Shown piece by piece: positions 59,428-64,000 of a stretch of 64,000 bases of DNA. A program made the translations under genes and the position numbers. The notes under the pieces were generated by a model, which was not told where the DNA came from, did no database searches, and saw only the letters and a list, made by a program, of their open reading frames with translations. The stretch lies in NCBI GenBank assembly GCA_036346405.1, contig CM070567.1, positions 46,611,633-46,675,632 of the forward strand, read 5' to 3'. Position 1 is the stretch's first letter; each line of letters starts with the position of its first letter. This stretch comes from Phyllostachys edulis. Its lineage: Eukaryota; Streptophyta; Magnoliopsida; Poales; Poaceae.

Positions 59428-60243
59428 TTATTCAGGTGGTGCTGTCATCATCCTTTTTCTGGGTGCACTTGGTTGATGTGTCATCTGCATTGCTTTTCTT
59501 TTTCTCATTTCTTGTAATTCTTCTTCTGATATAAGCAGTTTATTTACCAAATGTGACATGTCCTTGAAATCCAGGGCTGAAATGTGGAATTTCAACGACT
59601 TTTGTAATCCTTCAGAAAATTTTTCCATCTTGTTTTCTTCGGTATCAACATCATTTGGGGCATATCATGCCAGATAGTTGAATTGATGTAGGTACTCTAT
59701 CACAGTAAGTCCTCTTTGCCGGAGAGCAAGAAACTCTCGGCGTTTGGAGGCAAGCACGCCAGTGGGGACGTGTGCCTTATGAAATGTATCCTTGAATTCG
59801 TGCCATGGTATATCTTTTCCGGGGTGGAGTGTTTGGTGATTCATCCACCATGCTGCGGCTTGTCCTTGGAGTTGATGGGAGGCAAAAAGAGTCTTCTCTT
59901 GATCAGTGCATTGGATAGTATCTAGCTTTCTTTCCATGTCTCTTATCCAATCATCTACTGCTAGTGGTTCTGGTGCGATTGTAAAAGTTGGTGGTCTTGT
60001 TTTCTGAAAGTCTGCCCATCTTGATCCTATAGTGATTCCTCCATGTGTTATTCCCGGATAGTGCCCTGATGGTACTGATGATCTGGTTGCTATCTGCTCC
60101 AGGAGTCTGGTGTGTTGCTCCGTCATTCTGGTTTGATTCTGTTTAGCTTGATACCTGTTCCTTTCCATCATGGCCATTACTTCTGCCATACTTGGTTGAT
60201 GTTTTGCTGAATCAGCCTCATGGTTGGTGTTGTTTCCGGACAT
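59428..60243 (-). pseudogene. Gypsy gag, interrupted by one stop codon and 3'-truncated
   Basis: Starts MSGNNTNHEADSAKHQPSMA. The capsid-like domain includes DFQKTRPPTFTIAPEPLAVD, DWIRDMERKLDTIQC, FASHQLQGQAAAWWMNHQTL and LALRQRGLTVIEYLHQFNYL, matching retrotransposon gag (PF03732). An in-frame TGA (59665-59667) stands where the frame otherwise continues into NDVDTEENKMEKFSEGLQKS and the Met/Lys-rich end KRKAMQMTHQPSAPRKRMM. The zinc knuckle expected next is missing because the element ends near 59428. Confidence 0.85.
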
Positions 60244-60787
60244 CCTGGGAATGTAATTCTGCAGCGGTTTTGACCAAATATAGAGAGGTAAGTAAGATCC
60301 GGATTTAAGTAAAGTGGAGAAATATTAACGTAAGGTTCAAGACGAAAGAAGGAATTGAATTTTAACAAGGATGATATACAGGTACTGATAGAAAAACAAA
60401 ATATCAATAGATAACATAGATCAATTATTTATACGAGTTGTATACATGCTGCTTAGAGCACATAATACAACTTGCGTTACAACCAAAAGTTCGTCTAGTT
60501 AGGGTTTACTCTATTTAACATTACTCTAGGACACTCTAAACACTACTGCAACTTCTGACGAAAAAGTTGAAATTAGGTGAGAATAAGATAAATCTTTTAT
60601 AAAATCAAATCAAGATTTTACAAATCTAAGTTTAGATGAGATAGCAATAGAAGGGAAAAGACAACAATAATACTTATATTTTTATTTTCAGAAATTCTTT
60701 TATAATTTTTCAAACTAGGATTTTTGAAGGTCTTCATTTCCTAATTCCTAAGGCCAACTTAAGGTCTCATGCTACGGTCAAGCTATG

Positions 60788-60799
60788 CTCTGATACCAC
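60788..60799 (-). other. Primer-binding site of the gypsy element
   Basis: TGGTATCAGAGC on the - strand, three bases from the LTR end; complementary to initiator-Met tRNA. Confidence 0.9.
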
Positions 60800-60802
60800 T
60801 TT

Positions 60803-62962
60803 GCAACGCCCCCAAATTCTGGGACTGTTAAACTCTTCACAACCGCCCGGGATGTGTAGTTGCGAAGTAAGCAGTGTCTCAAGAAAGTTTCGATTACAAG
60901 AAAAGTCAACATTTTATTACACAAGGATAAGACTTAACAGCCAATTTTTAACACTGACACGGGCATCCAAGCCCAAATTTAATATAATACAAGAAAAAAG
61001 AACTTCAAACCACAGGCACGCTTGAGTGCGGTCGAGACCTAATAACAGTAGTCGCGGCCATCCGTGGGTCCACCAAAATCCTGTTCATCAAGATCCTCTG
61101 CATTTTCCCTGATTTCTTCTGTAGATTGTTTGCAGATTATGCAAGAATGAGTACAACTTCCGTACTCAACAAGCCACATGAAAAAGCTAAATAATTAGAT
61201 GCAAGGAGTTCAATGGATGGTTAGGGTTTACCTTAACAGGCATCTGTGGATGCATTTTGCAGTTAAAGCAGTTTATATTTAAAACAGTAAAACAATAATA
61301 AATAGTAACATCAGGGGTTTCTCAACAAACTCAATTACCAACTTACCATCTCAAAAACTCTACTTATGCCTCATGTATTGGAATCACCCATTAACATAGC
61401 TTCATTAACCGGAAGCACGGCGTATTTGAATACCTTTTATACACTCTGCAAAGTTGCCCAACTTTACCCACAAGATAACTCAAACTCATACTGTCAGATC
61501 ATAGACACGCAACCCGTTAGCGTGTGACTATGTTTGGGATAACAAAGTCTCTTCACTGCTCAACCTTTCTAGTCTCTAACCAGTAGGTCTATGGACCATA
61601 CAACCCTAGGGAGATCCCATCAGCCCCAGTGGATCTTGCACCCCTATGCTGACGGCACCTACCGTTGTGTAGACCAGCGAGTGTCCCTTACTGGCCCACT
61701 CCTGTCCCATTCTCGATATTGTAGATCTTCAATCGGCTGAACAGTGTACTAAACCAGGGAGTAATGACCACACCTGTGGTTGAGCGGTTTTCTATGTCTG
61801 TTACTGTGGCACAAGGTTCGCGTCCTTACTTGTCTCACAGTGAGGCGATGGACCAACACTACCACGTGGCTGTCCATCCTGCAGGCCTCACCCTTGACCC
61901 ACTTTTCCACAAGTTTATTGGGTTGTCTAACTTTCTGGACACAATCCTCAACTCTCCACCAAAACCATTAGTGAACCGCCAATACTCTCTTTTGATTGAT
62001 AAACATATTTGTGTGACAAAGCTACTTATATAGCTAATATTTTATGTGGACTTGTCAAGGTGAATATGGCCTACAAGTGTTGGGTGGGTTTGTATGTGGG
62101 GTAATAAAATTTATCTAATTATCATAGCATTCAAAAGTATTATTTGAAGAATAAAGTAATTGGCACAAATACAATAATGAAAGTAATAATAAATATATGA
62201 AATGTGGGTTCAAAATGATCAAAGAATGCAACTTGCCTTTGTGCATAAAGTCCTGTTGATACTGGTCTTGTTCGACGTCTTCTGGAGTCTGGTCGCCAAA
62301 ATCGTGACCTAACGAGAAGCAATACAATAAAATAAACCAAGTAAAATTCGGCTCGACAAGGAATGAGCTGGGAACAACATGCAAGTAAATAAATCCAAAA
62401 AAGAAACATAAAAGAAGGTGGTGTGGAGGATAGGTATTTATTTGGTGTTTGATTGGATTGAACGAAGTTGAGATTTGGATCCAAATACAACAAAAATATA
62501 GCAAAGAGATAAAGAATCCTATAGAAAGGTGAAAAAAGATTTATTGGGAGCTGGGTATAGTTGATCGGAGTCAAGAATGTGTTTTATAGGATCGAGATGG
62601 TCGAAAAGGGTATATATTGTCAAATTTAGGGTTTCGGCGAAAACAGGGTCGGATAATGAATAGTGCTAAATCACTATTCATTTACAAATACTAGATTTGA
62701 ATAGTAATCAGAACTATTTTTGGTTAATGAACAGTAAACATGTTACTGGGCATTCTCTGGATTTTGGAACAGTGTTTCTAGTTTTCGGAATGAACAACAA
62801 AAGAAATATTGTGCAATGAATTGTGCCGGGCCGATTTTTGTTTGAACTATAATGGCTGAACTCATTACTGTGCGGGCCACGGCCCGTGAGGCCAGTCCTT
62901 TAAGGCCTTGAGGCGCTCGGCCGAAAGGCCAGAGCGCCCTATCGGCTCTCTCGCACGAAGGG
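60803..62962 (-). repeat. 5' LTR of the gypsy element, truncated
   Basis: Ends GGGGGCGTTGCA on the - strand. Parallels the solo LTR (17050-18616 plus 31769-32271). Its own 5' start is beyond the insertion at 62963. Confidence 0.85.
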
Positions 62963-64000
62963 TGTAACGCCCAGACCTGGGGCCACCCGAGAGGTCCTCC
63001 AGAATCTCCCGGAAAGTCCATCAGGACCTCCTAGGAGGTCCGGTAGGACCGCTCGAGGGGATCTCTAGGTCTACCTAGGAGGTCCGGTAGGACCGCCTGG
63101 AGGTCTGGGATCAGACCCGAAGAGGTCATGGAGCCAGGGAGGACCCCGAAGGCCCCTCACAGCCAGACCAGGGGAGGTCGTGGAGGACTGGGATCACTTT
63201 AAGGTCCCCTGTGCAACCGAGCTAGTCCCAAGGATCATCAGGTAGCTCACACAGTAACAAAAGTGGTAACAATTCTTCAACACAAGCTTTATTAATAATC
63301 AACAAAGTTGTTTACAAGGGAGGCTTACAAGCCGATAAGCAAGACACAGCGGAAGATACACATATAGGCCACCCGATACACCACAGGCAATCGGCTGGAG
63401 GGTGCATCCTAGTCGACCAGGACCTTTGGGTCCACTGCGCAGCTCACCTCAAGCTTTCTTTCCTTGCTCAAAAGCATAATCAAGTAAGAGTGAGCACAAC
63501 AACCGTGCTCGCAAGTTACACCCGTCAAATAATAGAATGACATGCATAAATGGATATATCAAAGAAAGGCTTAATATGGTTGATTTGCATAAAGCCAAGT
63601 TTATTTCAAATACAAGTACTAAGTTCCAAGGCAGTTAGACAATAACTAAAATTCATTTTTCTCAAATCAGTTTTACACTTTGGATAACATTCATCACAAG
63701 TGGTGAAGGATACCCTCCTGTCACAAGGCTCCTCGCCCAAAACCCATTTGGATAGAGATCCAAAACAGTTTAATAAAACCTTTTGAAAACAAAACAAACA
63801 TCTAACTAGGAGCAGCTTTGCCAGCTTGTCCTTGACCACGGACTCTGCAGAGGTATACAGCTTTACCCACATGAGATAATCAACTTATACTATTCGCCCA
63901 CACAGTTCCAAAGGTGTGCGACTAAGAGATTATCACAAGGCCTTTACAATGCATCATTCCACCGCAGTCCCCCTCGATATGGTTTCGCTTCCATTGGATA
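62963..64000 (-). mobile_element. LTR-like end of another element, runs off the window
   Basis: Begins TGTAACGCCCAGACC at 62963, abruptly inside the gypsy LTR. General layout resembles the neighbouring LTR in the same orientation (TGCAACGCCC start, CTTTATTAATAATCAAC, and GTGAGCACAACAACCGTGCTC like GAGTACAACTTCCGTACTC). It carries two copies of CTAGGAGGTCCGGTAGGACC at about 63030 and 63078. If it is an LTR, the flanking AAGGG at 62958 would be one side of the target duplication. The remainder is out of view. Confidence 0.55.

Larger units (their letters stand above)
59428..62962 (-). mobile_element. Truncated Ty3/gypsy element: 5' LTR, primer site, gag
   Basis: On the - strand: LTR (60803-62962, cut at its 5' end by another insertion), TGGTATCAGAGC primer site, then gag to 59428, where homologous coding sequence ends. 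Its LTR is the same family as the solo LTR at 16250-32271. The gag resembles Del/Tekay-type gypsy gag. Confidence 0.82.

Overview
This is repeat-rich nuclear DNA of a flowering plant, almost certainly a grass. It holds one clearly intact gene, an intronless, very GC-rich class I TCP transcription factor (8149-9366, + strand), and most of the rest is transposable-element sequence. The LTR-retrotransposon types (Tat-type Ty3/gypsy with a tRNA-Asp-like primer site, SIRE-type Ty1/copia with long LTRs, gypsy with initiator-Met primer site), the LINE 3' ends and the codon bias of the TCP gene all fit Poaceae. I cannot name the species.

Layout, left to right. Positions 1-548 hold the end-truncated frame of an unrecognised, probably transposon-derived protein on the - strand, followed by an AT-rich minisatellite (about 700-1235). 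Positions 1.4-7.6 kb are intergenic, with simple repeats and two short pieces of plastid-type 23S rRNA joined in the wrong order (6167-6362). The TCP gene occupies about 7.6-9.9 kb including its leader and tail. From 12.8 to 32.3 kb there is a three-level nest. A SIRE-type copia LTR fragment (12771-16249, resuming at 32272) is split by a solo gypsy LTR (16250-18616, resuming at 31769-32271). That LTR is itself split by a 13.15 kb Tat-type gypsy element on the - strand (18617-31768) with paired LTRs, PBS, PPT and a perfect 5-bp target duplication. The gypsy element has decayed gag-pol on the - strand and a separate, intron-containing frame on the opposite strand near its 3' LTR.

From 32.3 to 40.3 kb lie small insertions: a LINE 3' end (33727), a 1.15 kb hAT-type DNA element with a perfect 8-bp duplication (35969-37116), and a 609-bp 5'-truncated LINE with a perfect 16-bp duplication (37949-38557). 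From 40.3 to about 55.5 kb a decayed copia element (- strand) is split within its integrase by a structurally complete but pol-less SIRE-type derivative (42947-53289, TSD ATGTT). From 56.2 to 58.6 kb is the 3' end and LTR of another SIRE-type element (+ strand). From 59.4 to 63.0 kb is the 5' LTR, primer site and gag of a gypsy element (- strand) of the same family as the solo LTR. Another LTR interrupts it at 62963 and runs off the window.

No operon-like cooperation between genes is present. I found no convincingly new functional system. The most unusual structures are the spliced antisense gene inside the Tat element, the hairpin-repeat arrays shared between its LTRs and that gene's introns, similar palindrome arrays in unrelated LTR families, the permuted plastid rRNA pieces, and the CxxC-punctuated coiled-coil gag of the pol-less copia derivative. 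All family assignments are by reading; no database search was possible.
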